A stretch of DNA of 64,000 nt from Sphingobacteriales bacterium 46-32 (GTDB lineage: Bacteria; Bacteroidota; Bacteroidia; Chitinophagales; Chitinophagaceae). Below, one piece after another: positions 26,933 to 34,575 of the stretch (position 1 is the first letter of the stretch; every line of letters begins with the position of its first letter). The notes below the pieces were generated by a model. That model ran no database searches and was not told the origin of the DNA. It was given only the letters and a program-made list of their open reading frames with translations. The stretch covers positions 558,001 to 622,000 of the forward strand of contig MKTY01000019.1 in NCBI GenBank assembly GCA_001898485.1. Direction: 5' to 3'. The translations under genes and the position numbers were made by a program.

Positions 26933-28042
26933 ATGCCACAATCCTACAGTCAGTCCAAAGCCCTGCTGGCAATTATCAGGGCCAGTTTCAAAGCTATTTT
27001 TTCGCAACCCGCTTCGGTTGTATTCAGTTTACTCTTCCCGATTGTTTTTATCCTGATCTTCGGTGCATTCGGAAAGGGTGGGGGAACTACTTTCAAAGTG
27101 GCGCTGGAAGAAGGCAGTGATACGACCAACTTTTTTTATGCCGGGCTTAAAAGCCATCAGATGATGCGCCTGGTCACATATAAAACCCCACAAAGTCTAA
27201 ATAGGGACCTGGAAAAAGGGCAATTGACAGCCGCCATCCGCATTACACGTGCAGATACTTCGTTACTTCAACCCCGGCTTAAGATCAATGTTAGATCAAC
27301 TACTGCCAGTAGTAATACTTTTGAAGGATTTAAGCATGAGCTGGATTATGTGAAACTGATGTATGAAAGTAAATTCAACCGTTCAAAAGAGGAATATGTG
27401 CAGATAGCGCAACCCGTAATTACAGAAGGCAGGCAGTATAAGCAGATCGATTTTATATTGCCCGGCCAGGTGGGTTTTTCCATTCTTTTTGCTACACTTT
27501 TTGGAGTGGCGTTTACCTTTTATACGTTACGGGAGCAACTGGTATTGAAACGTTTCTATGCATCACCGGTCAAACGAATCAATATCCTGATTGGAATTGG
27601 CATCAGCCGCCTGTTTTTTCAACTGCTCAACGTGGTTGTGCTGATCGCATTTGGTCATTATTTTCTGGGATTTACGCTGCAGCATGGCTTTGCCACATTT
27701 CTTGAAATGATCCTGCTATCGGTGATCATGCTGTTTCTGCTGATGGGGGTAGGCCTCATTATCAGCAGTATGGTGAAAAGTGATTCGTCGATACCCTTAC
27801 TGATCAATCTGTTTGGCTTTCCGCAGATGCTGCTGTCCGGTACATTCTTCCCCATTTCAGTATTCCCGGTATGGCTGCAAAAAATCTGCTACTTCTTTCC
27901 GCTCACCCAGTTCAACGATGCCATGCGAAAAGTGTCTTTTGAGGGCCTGCATATATGGGACTGCTGGGAGCAGTTGGGCATACTGGCTGTATGGATCGTA
28001 CTTATATATGTACTGCTTGCCCGGGTTATAAAATGGGAGTAA
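26933..28042 (+). CDS. ABC-2 type transporter permease
   Basis: A 369-residue protein with one N-terminal membrane segment (SVVFSLLFPIVFILIFGAFG), a periplasmic domain of about 150 residues, and five C-terminal segments (for example FSILFATLFGVAFTFYTL, GFPQMLLSGTFFPISVFP). The loop LREQLVLKRFYASPVKR and the FP-x-x-x-LSGTFFP motif are those of ABC-2 permeases of the YhhJ/DrrB kind. No ATPase gene is adjacent, so the partner must be encoded elsewhere. The substrate is unknown. A SRPBCC gene follows on the same strand. Confidence 0.85.
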   Translation: MPQSYSQSKALLAIIRASFKAIFSQPASVVFSLLFPIVFILIFGAFGKGGGTTFKVALEEGSDTTNFFYAGLKSHQMMRLVTYKTPQSLNRDLEKGQLTAAIRITRADTSLLQPRLKINVRSTTASSNTFEGFKHELDYVKLMYESKFNRSKEEYVQIAQPVITEGRQYKQIDFILPGQVGFSILFATLFGVAFTFYTLREQLVLKRFYASPVKRINILIGIGISRLFFQLLNVVVLIAFGHYFLGFTLQHGFATFLEMILLSVIMLFLLMGVGLIISSMVKSDSSIPLLINLFGFPQMLLSGTFFPISVFPVWLQKICYFFPLTQFNDAMRKVSFEGLHIWDCWEQLGILAVWIVLIYVLLARVIKWE

Positions 28043-28082
28043 GGATTTACCTTACTTTTCTCTTTCATTAAAAACTGTTTTC

Positions 28083-28616
28083 ATGCACCTGATCCGTTTA
28101 TTTGTGTTTAGTTTGCTGACCCTGTTGCTGCTGGTGCTGGGAATCTCTTTTTTTATTCCATCTGAAATACGGCTCTCGAAAGCGGTGAACGTAATGGCTG
28201 CCGATTCTGCCATCTGGCAGCCGATTCAGGATATCAGGGAGTGGCCTTCCTGGAATCCTTTTTTTAAAGATGTTTCACCGGATAGCCTGGGATTATCGGA
28301 TGCAGCCGGCGGCCCTTTACGTACCGTGGAGCTCAAGGGTACTACCATCCGTCTTCAGAAAAATGGAGAAACGGAATGGCAGGCCAGTATGGAGCGCCCC
28401 TCACGCAAGCCCGTCGTCAATGGCTGGCATATCGTGCGCCATGCCAGCTCCGATTCTGCTACGATACAATGGTATATGGATTTCAAACTCCGTTGGTATC
28501 CCTGGGAAAAATTCAGCAGTCTCCTTTTCGAACGCACATATGGTCCGGGCATGGAGATGGGGCTCAATAATCTCCGCGCCATTATTTCTGCCGGTAACCG
28601 TACATCCAATAAATGA
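28083..28616 (+). CDS. SRPBCC-like protein with membrane anchor
   Basis: A 177-residue protein. One N-terminal hydrophobic segment (LFVFSLLTLLLLVLGISFFI) is followed by an SRPBCC/polyketide-cyclase-like domain: SKAVNVMAADSAIWQPIQDIREWPSWNPFF is the typical first strand, helix and W-x-x-W-N-P-F motif. Such domains bind hydrophobic ligands; no ligand can be named. It lies 40 bases after the ABC-2 permease gene and may be in the same transcript, suggesting an envelope role, which is inference. Confidence 0.72.
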   Translation: MHLIRLFVFSLLTLLLLVLGISFFIPSEIRLSKAVNVMAADSAIWQPIQDIREWPSWNPFFKDVSPDSLGLSDAAGGPLRTVELKGTTIRLQKNGETEWQASMERPSRKPVVNGWHIVRHASSDSATIQWYMDFKLRWYPWEKFSSLLFERTYGPGMEMGLNNLRAIISAGNRTSNK

Positions 28617-28691
28617 TTCAGCTCTGGCAGGCTATTTGTAATTTCATTCCGATAATCAAAACCCGTTTTCTCAATTAAACTTATATTAACA

Positions 28692-29216
28692 ATGAAATCT
28701 GTATTCTTAATAGCCATTGCCATAACAGCTGGTTTGACAGCCTCGGCGCAGGGTGGTGGAGATAAATCAAAACGCCCCAGCCCCCCCGCACAGGCCAAAG
28801 AAACGCTTAAAGGCGGTACAGTTGTTACCATCGATTACAGCCAGCCTTCTTTAAAGGGCCGCACTATCGGTAAGGATGTAGAACCCAATCCCGGCCAGGT
28901 TTGGCGCGCAGGTGCCAATGAGGCCACCGTTTTTGAAGTAAGTAAACCCGTACGTGTGCAGGGTAAAGAACTGCCAGCCGGTAAATATGGTTTCTTTACT
29001 ATTGATAATGGCGACGAATGGACCATTATTTTTAATAAGACCTATAACCAGTGGGGAGCATATGAATACAAGGCAGCAGATGATGTGCTGCGGGTAAATG
29101 CCAAAGCCGGCAAAGCAAGTCCCGTAGCCGAAAAACTAACCTATTCCATCAGCAAAGATGGTAAAGTAACGCTCAGCTGGGGAGATAAACAAGTGAGCTT
29201 CAAGATAGACGGATAA
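28692..29216 (+). CDS. DUF2911 domain secreted protein
   Basis: A 174-residue protein with signal peptide MKSVFLIAIAITAGLTASAQ. DUF2911 features are clear: VTIDYSQPSLKGRTIGKDVEP, GQVWRAGANEATVFE, ELPAGKYGFFTIDNGDEWTIIFNK. The fold is predicted to be beta-rich and the function is unknown. It is common in Bacteroidota as a periplasmic protein. A strong terminator follows 20 bases after the stop. Confidence 0.9.
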   Translation: MKSVFLIAIAITAGLTASAQGGGDKSKRPSPPAQAKETLKGGTVVTIDYSQPSLKGRTIGKDVEPNPGQVWRAGANEATVFEVSKPVRVQGKELPAGKYGFFTIDNGDEWTIIFNKTYNQWGAYEYKAADDVLRVNAKAGKASPVAEKLTYSISKDGKVTLSWGDKQVSFKIDG

Positions 29217-29236
29217 AACCGGCCTGCTCAGCTGCG

Positions 29237-29273
29237 ACCCGCAACAGGTAAGTAAGCCTGCTGCGGGTTTTTT
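29237..29273 (+). terminator. rho-independent terminator after the DUF2911 gene
   Basis: A 12-bp stem with one mismatch (ACCCGCAACAGG against CCTGCTGCGGGT), an 8-base loop and a run of six T. The T-run overlaps a -7 promoter element for the following sigma-factor gene. Confidence 0.85.
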
Positions 29274-29280
29274 ATTTTTG
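29273..29280 (+). promoter_or_regulatory. TAnnTTTG -7 element overlapping a terminator
   Basis: TATTTTTG directly at the end of the terminator T-run and 66 bases before the sigma-factor ATG at 29347. It could be the sigma gene promoter or simply a by-product of the T-run. Confidence 0.3.
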
Positions 29281-29346
29281 CAGTTCATTTGAAAGCAGTC
29301 TCCGTGCAACGATTGCTGAAAAATGATTGTCATCCCGTTTCAATAA

Positions 29347-29907
29347 ATGGATCAGATAAGATTAGTTAAAGAGTGTTTAAAAGGCAAACCGCAGGCGCAG
29401 CGTGAGCTGTATGAGCTCTATGCAGACGTCATGCTGGGCGTATGCTATCGCTATACCCGATCCATGCGCGATGCGGAGGATGTACTACAGGAAGGTTTTG
29501 TAAAAGTATTTCATCACCTGGGTCAGTATAAGCAGGAAGGCGAACTGGGGGCCTGGATACGTCGTATTATGGTCAATACGGCACTCAACTATCTTAAACG
29601 CCATCGCAAATACCAGGAAGGGATGTTCTTTACAGAAGAATACCTGCACCCGGTAGTGGAGGATGACCCCGCTGAGCGTATTCAGGGAAAGGAACTGGCC
29701 GATCTGATCCGTCAGCTTCCGCAGGGTTACCAGGTTATTTTCAACCTTCATGCGGTAGAGGGGTACACACACGTAGAAATCGGTGAAATGTTGGGGATCA
29801 GCGATGGTACCTCCCGGTCTCAATATGCCCGGGCGCGTAATTTGCTGATAACCTGGATCGATAAATATTCGGCAGAAAAGAAAAAGTCGAGATATGCAGG
29901 AAAATAA
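29347..29907 (+). CDS. ECF-type RNA polymerase sigma factor
   Basis: A 186-residue sigma-70 family protein. Region 2 reads RELYELYADVMLGVCYRY and DAEDVLQEGFVKVFHHL; region 4 reads LPQGYQVIFNLHAVEGYTH and EIGEMLGISDGTSRSQYARA, a helix-turn-helix. It lacks the FecR-type neighbours of nutrient-responsive sigma factors. Its stop codon lies inside the next gene, whose start overlaps by 14 bases, so the two are translationally coupled and the downstream protein is the likely regulator. The regulon is unknown. Confidence 0.93.
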   Translation: MDQIRLVKECLKGKPQAQRELYELYADVMLGVCYRYTRSMRDAEDVLQEGFVKVFHHLGQYKQEGELGAWIRRIMVNTALNYLKRHRKYQEGMFFTEEYLHPVVEDDPAERIQGKELADLIRQLPQGYQVIFNLHAVEGYTHVEIGEMLGISDGTSRSQYARARNLLITWIDKYSAEKKKSRYAGK

Positions 29908-31444
29908 ATTCGAAAAGCAGGTAAGAGAAGAAATGGAGGAGTTTCGGATTCGTCCTTCTGCAACCGTATGGGAAAGCGTGGAGGAGGAACTGCGCCGCAA
30001 AAAACGGCGAAGGGTTGTCGTCTACTGGTTTCTACTGGCAGCCATTGGCCTGGGCGCATATGGCGTCTATCATCTTTTGGCACCAGCCCTGCCGGAGCCT
30101 TCCACTCCAATTTCACTGCAAAAGAAACAATCCACTGACCAGGCTGCATCATCGGCAGATCAGCACACACCGAATCGGCAGATCTCAACCGGTTTACCGG
30201 CGAACGGATCTGGTGCAGGTAATAAACCCACAGATAATATTGTTTCGTCAACAACAAAAAATAATATAGGTATTGCCGTTAACAGCAACGATAGAAAGTT
30301 TTCTGTACAGGAGGCTGACCGGGCGCAGTTGGAAACAACTTCACGGAAGACCGGGAAAAATAAATCTGAAACGCATAAGCAGGCTATTGCAGGCAACGCT
30401 TCTGGCAGACAGTTGTCAGGCAAGCCAATCAGTACTCCTGTTAATAAAAATGAATCCGCAAAAACCAATACCCGCACATTAAATATTTCATCGCCTGTGG
30501 CCCTTAATCCGGTGGAAAATAAGGAAACCGGTAAGCTGGCACAAACGGAAGCGGCTGCAGAAGAATCTCAGACTGATGCCACAGCTTCAATAGCAGATCA
30601 TGATCTCGTAAAGGATAGTTCGACTGTTAGCAACAATCACCAGGATCTGCCTGAAAATCCACGCACACCGATTACTGTCAGCCGTCGGCGTATACAATGG
30701 CGGATTGAGGCTGGTATCGGCGCCGGCAACCGTATGGATAAAGCCTTGCCTTCTCTTTTTGCAGCAGAAAAACTGATGGATGTAAACAATCTTCCTGCTT
30801 ACGGTGCTGTCAATGGTGGCATTCCGGCCCCACGCCCTTTACTCCTACCGTCGGAGTCAAAAGTTTCGGTAGGTTTCAAAGTCGGTGTGCAGGCGAGTAT
30901 ACCTGTTGGCCGGAAAATAAATCTGCTGGCCGGCCTGCGCTATTCTTACAGGAGTGACCGGATTGCGGTAGGCGGTCTGTTAGATTCATCAATAGTTGCT
31001 CCTCCCGGTTTATCCAACAATCCCCTGGGTACAGCCAACAGGGCCTACCAGTATCAGGGAGCGCCACATCAATCTGTCACCAACAGTTATCATTTTATTC
31101 AATTGCCGGTACAATGGCAATTACAGTTAAATAAAGGCCGGGTAATGCCGATTACCTGGGAGATAGGAGTTACTCCAGGCTGGCTGATACATACCAATGC
31201 AATGGTATACGATACGTCTTATTACGGTATTTATTATCGGGATAAAGAGGCATTCAGCCGGTTCCAGCTTCATGCCGAAACAGGATTTTCACTTCACCTG
31301 GGCAATAAGTCGAAATGGCGCTGGTCAATTGGCCCCGAATTTAATTTTGCCCTCACTCCTTTGATAAGGAATGCTTACGATCCACGCCAGTTTCTGCTAT
31401 ATGGAGGATTGCGCGCGCAGATTCAGATACCAGGAAGGCGATAA
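29894..31444 (+). CDS. anti-sigma-like membrane protein with C-terminal beta-barrel domain
   Basis: A 516-residue protein overlapping the sigma gene by 14 bases. Residues 1-35 form a charged cytoplasmic segment (FEKQVREEMEEFRIRPSA, VWESVEEEL) of the sort that follows ECF sigma genes in Bacteroidota and probably binds the sigma factor. One membrane helix follows at about 40-58 (VVYWFLLAAIGLGAYGVYHLL). Residues 60-255 are a Ser/Thr/Asn/Lys-rich, disordered linker. From about 262 to 516 alternating strands (WRIEAGIGAGN, GFKVGVQASIPVG, LLAGLRYSYRSDRI) suggest an outer-membrane PorT-like barrel. The protein would thus span from cytoplasm to outer membrane. The topology is inferred. Confidence 0.75.
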   Translation: MQENKFEKQVREEMEEFRIRPSATVWESVEEELRRKKRRRVVVYWFLLAAIGLGAYGVYHLLAPALPEPSTPISLQKKQSTDQAASSADQHTPNRQISTGLPANGSGAGNKPTDNIVSSTTKNNIGIAVNSNDRKFSVQEADRAQLETTSRKTGKNKSETHKQAIAGNASGRQLSGKPISTPVNKNESAKTNTRTLNISSPVALNPVENKETGKLAQTEAAAEESQTDATASIADHDLVKDSSTVSNNHQDLPENPRTPITVSRRRIQWRIEAGIGAGNRMDKALPSLFAAEKLMDVNNLPAYGAVNGGIPAPRPLLLPSESKVSVGFKVGVQASIPVGRKINLLAGLRYSYRSDRIAVGGLLDSSIVAPPGLSNNPLGTANRAYQYQGAPHQSVTNSYHFIQLPVQWQLQLNKGRVMPITWEIGVTPGWLIHTNAMVYDTSYYGIYYRDKEAFSRFQLHAETGFSLHLGNKSKWRWSIGPEFNFALTPLIRNAYDPRQFLLYGGLRAQIQIPGRR

Positions 31445-31513
31445 AAGAGTATAAAGGGTTTAAAGCGAATGTTTCCCCTTTAAACCCTTTATACTCTTTA
31501 TACCCTTTATACA
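31444..31513. repeat. 22-bp perfect hairpin of GTATAAAGGG words between convergent genes
   Basis: Arms at 31444-31465 and 31478-31499 are exact reverse complements with a 12-base loop. The right arm continues into a further ATACCCTTTATAC copy. It lies between the stop codons of the barrel protein and queG and may act as a bidirectional terminator, though it has no dedicated T-run. It belongs to the same class of short-word repeats as 12675, 17686 and 59920. Confidence 0.8.
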
Positions 31514-31514
31514 T

Positions 31515-32450
31515 TCACTCCCCCTGCTGAATAAACTTCACATTCCGCTGCAATCCTTTCCATTTGCTGCGTTTCAAAGGAGAATGCTGAAAGATTTTTT
31601 TGAACTCTTCTTCTGTGAGATCCTGCCAGTCCTGCGTACTCAGGTTAAGAATAGCCGGAATGGGTGCAAACGCGGGCTCCTGGTGAGGCTTACTGAAACG
31701 GTTCCAGGGGCATACATCCTGGCATACATCACAGCCAAATACCCATTTACCAAACTTGCCTTCCTGTGTTGCGGGCAACAACGCATCTTTTAACTCAATG
31801 GTGTAATAGGAAATACACTGACTGCCGTTTATAACCGGGCCAGGCAGGATGGCGCCGGTAGGGCAGGCATCGATACAGCGCGTACAGGTACCGCAATAGT
31901 CGCCCTGGAAAGGAGCATCAGGTTCCATGTCCAGGTCGGTGATCAGTGTTGCAATAAAAAAGAAAGAGCCGGCAGTACGGTTAATAAGGTTCCCGTTTTT
32001 TCCAACCCAGCCCAGCCCGCTATTAACCGCCCAGGACCGCTCCAGCACCGGAGCCGAATCTACAAAGCCCCGCCCCTGGATCTCGCCGATTTCATCACGC
32101 AGTATGCTCAGCAGCTCATTGAGCTGACTCCTGATTACTTCATGATAATCTTTGCCGAAAGCATATTTCGAAATACCCGGAGCATCTGGTTGCTGCCGTT
32201 CTGCCGGATAGTAATTTTTAAGCAGTGTAATCACTGAGCGTGCACCAGGCACCAGCAGGGTAGGATCCACCCGCAGATCAAAATGATTTTCCATGTATTT
32301 CATGGCACCCTGGTAACCGGCTTTCAGCCAGCTCTCTAACCGGTAAGCATCTTCATCAAGCCGTTTGGCGGCAGCAACACCACAAAAATCAAATCCCAGA
32401 CGCAGTGCGTGAGATTTTACTTTTTTTGAATATGATACCCGGTCTGCCAT
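31515..32450 (-). CDS. queG: epoxyqueuosine reductase
   Basis: A 311-residue iron-sulfur and cobalamin-dependent enzyme for the last step of queuosine synthesis in tRNA. It carries two ferredoxin-type cluster motifs, CGTCTRCIDACPTGA and CDVCQDVCPWNRF, and the N-terminal pattern GFDFCGVAAAKRLDEDAYRLESWL. YAFGKDYHEVIRSQL and GRGFVDSAPVLERSWA supply the cobalamin/substrate region. Length and motif order match QueG throughout; it lacks the C-terminal HEAT-repeat extension seen in some members. A perfect -7 element lies 28 bases upstream of the ATG. Confidence 0.96.
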   Translation of the reverse strand: MADRVSYSKKVKSHALRLGFDFCGVAAAKRLDEDAYRLESWLKAGYQGAMKYMENHFDLRVDPTLLVPGARSVITLLKNYYPAERQQPDAPGISKYAFGKDYHEVIRSQLNELLSILRDEIGEIQGRGFVDSAPVLERSWAVNSGLGWVGKNGNLINRTAGSFFFIATLITDLDMEPDAPFQGDYCGTCTRCIDACPTGAILPGPVINGSQCISYYTIELKDALLPATQEGKFGKWVFGCDVCQDVCPWNRFSKPHQEPAFAPIPAILNLSTQDWQDLTEEEFKKIFQHSPLKRSKWKGLQRNVKFIQQGE

Positions 32451-32477
32451 GATTTACTTACAGTTATAAGCAGAGCG

Positions 32478-32485
32478 CAAAGATA
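32478..32485 (-). promoter_or_regulatory. TAnnTTTG -7 element for queG
   Basis: Minus-strand TATCTTTG, an exact consensus match, with an expected leader of about 20 bases before queG. Confidence 0.5.
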
Positions 32486-32546
32486 GTGCTGTAAAAGTTG
32501 CCTTTTTTTATGTAAAATTGGGTTTTACCACCATAAGCCACCATCT

Positions 32547-34556
32547 ATGAAGTTCATCCTGCTTATTATAAGCTTGCTTACTGTGGGCGCTACAGCCACG
32601 GTTGCCCAGGATAAAGTGCCCGTAAAATTCGGGAAGGTATCGCCAGGAGATTTTGCCCCTAAAGTATACAGTATCGACAGCAATGCCAATGCCGTCGTTA
32701 TTGCCGATGTAGGCTCCACAGAAATTGTAGGTAATACCAAAGGTTGGTTTTCCCTTGAATTTAAAAGATACCGCCGCGTACATATTCTTAATAAAAACGG
32801 ATATGACATCAGCAATGTCACCATTTCACTATATACCTCCGGCGATGACGAAGAAAAGCTTGAAAACTTAAAAGCAGTCACCTACAATCTCGAGGATGGA
32901 AAGGTGAAAGAGACCAAACTGGATACCAAATCAGGTGTTTTTAAAAACAACGTCAGCAAAAAATGGACAGAGCGTAAATTTACCTTTCCGGATGTACGCG
33001 AAGGCTCTATTATCGAATATGAGTACCGGATCAAATCCGATTTTTTGTTTAATCTGCGTTCCTGGGAGTTTCAGGGCAGTATTCCCCGGTTGTGGAGCGA
33101 ATACACCGTCACCATCCCCCAGTTTATTAATTACGTATTTATGATGCAGGGATACATGTCGCCTGCAGTCAGGGAAAATAAGGCCGGCCAGCAGGCATTC
33201 TCGGTTACTGCTTCTGGTGGCACCGGAGCATCTGAACGATACAACTTCACTGCCAATACACAAACACACCGCTGGGTATTCAAGGATGTGCCTTCATTAA
33301 AGGAAGAAAGTTTTACCTCTACCCTGGATAATCATATTGCTAAGATAAACTTTCAATTATCCGAATACAGGGAGCCGCTTACTTATCGTAATGTAATGGG
33401 AACCTGGACTCAGCTGGCAAAAGATCTGCTGGAGGCCGATTATTTTGGAGAAGGCCTCCGGAAAGACAACAACTGGCTGGGCGAATATATTGGCGACCTG
33501 GTAAAAGCCGGTGGTTCAAAAAAAGAAATTGCCCAACGAATTTATAAGTATGTACAGGATAATTATACCTGTACCAGCCACAACGGACTTACTATAAGTC
33601 AGAACCTGCGCAATATTGCCAAATCAAGAAAAGGGAACGTAGCAGAAATAAATCTGCTGCTGACGGCCATGTTACGCTATGCAGATATCAAAGCCGATCC
33701 GGTGATCATGAGCACCAAATCAAACGGATATACTTATTCTCTTTATCCGTTGATTAATCTGTTCAACTATGTAATCTGCGAAGCCCGACTTGATGAAAAA
33801 ACTGCATTTCTGGATGCCAGCTGGCCGCGCCTGGGTTTTGGAAAACTCACATTTGATTGCTACAATGGACATGCACGTGAGATTAGTGCGGATGCTCCGC
33901 CATTACAGTTTGTAGCTGATTCCCTCATGGAACGAAAAGTAACTTCCGTATTTATTATTAATGATGAACAGGGTAAATTGATTGGCTCACTTCAGCAGAC
34001 ACCGGGTTATTATGAATCATACCGGCTGCGTAACCGCCTGGCAGAAAAAGGTAAAGAACAATTTTTTACAGAGGCAGCCAAAACACTTCATTCCGACGCA
34101 GTAATCCAGGATCCGTTTATTGACTCACTGGACATGCTGGATATGCCCGTTAAGGTACAATACAAGTTTGCCCTCAATTCAGAAAAAGAAGATATCATCT
34201 ATTTCAACCCCATGTTTGGTGAAGGGTGGAAAGAAAACCCTTTCAAGGCCGCAGAGCGCCTCTATCCGGTAGAAATGCCTTTTGCCTTCGATGAGACTTA
34301 CCTGCTGCGTATGGATGTGCCGGCAGGGTACGAGGTTGATGAACTGCCTAAGCAATTGGTGGTAAAATTGAATGAGTACGATGAAGGAGTGTTTGAATAC
34401 CGTATTACCAATTCCAATGGTGTTATCTCACTTCGCAGCCGGCTGCGCCTGAGCCGCGCCAATTTTCAGCCAGATGAGTATGAACTGCTGAGAGAGTTTT
34501 TCAGCATGGTAGTGACCAAGCATAACGAACAAATCGTATTCAAAAAGAAAAAATAA
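32547..34556 (+). CDS. DUF3857/transglutaminase-fold protein, catalytic residues absent
   Basis: A 669-residue secreted protein with signal peptide MKFILLIISLLTVGATATVAQ. An N-terminal DUF3857 beta-sandwich (YRRVHILNKNGYDISNVTISL and following) precedes a transglutaminase-like core (IYKYVQDNYTCTSHNGLT) and a C-terminal beta domain. Where the next gene has the catalytic cysteine (GDCKALSNY), this one has GNVAEINLLL with Val365; His is replaced by Tyr408 (FNYVICEA), and the Asp position reads DASW. It is therefore probably not a transglutaminase or protease but a binding or scaffolding paralogue. It is 19 bases upstream of the intact paralogue and clearly in one operon. Confidence 0.88.
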   Translation: MKFILLIISLLTVGATATVAQDKVPVKFGKVSPGDFAPKVYSIDSNANAVVIADVGSTEIVGNTKGWFSLEFKRYRRVHILNKNGYDISNVTISLYTSGDDEEKLENLKAVTYNLEDGKVKETKLDTKSGVFKNNVSKKWTERKFTFPDVREGSIIEYEYRIKSDFLFNLRSWEFQGSIPRLWSEYTVTIPQFINYVFMMQGYMSPAVRENKAGQQAFSVTASGGTGASERYNFTANTQTHRWVFKDVPSLKEESFTSTLDNHIAKINFQLSEYREPLTYRNVMGTWTQLAKDLLEADYFGEGLRKDNNWLGEYIGDLVKAGGSKKEIAQRIYKYVQDNYTCTSHNGLTISQNLRNIAKSRKGNVAEINLLLTAMLRYADIKADPVIMSTKSNGYTYSLYPLINLFNYVICEARLDEKTAFLDASWPRLGFGKLTFDCYNGHAREISADAPPLQFVADSLMERKVTSVFIINDEQGKLIGSLQQTPGYYESYRLRNRLAEKGKEQFFTEAAKTLHSDAVIQDPFIDSLDMLDMPVKVQYKFALNSEKEDIIYFNPMFGEGWKENPFKAAERLYPVEMPFAFDETYLLRMDVPAGYEVDELPKQLVVKLNEYDEGVFEYRITNSNGVISLRSRLRLSRANFQPDEYELLREFFSMVVTKHNEQIVFKKKK

Positions 34557-34575
34557 TATTCAGCAATTAGTCCTG

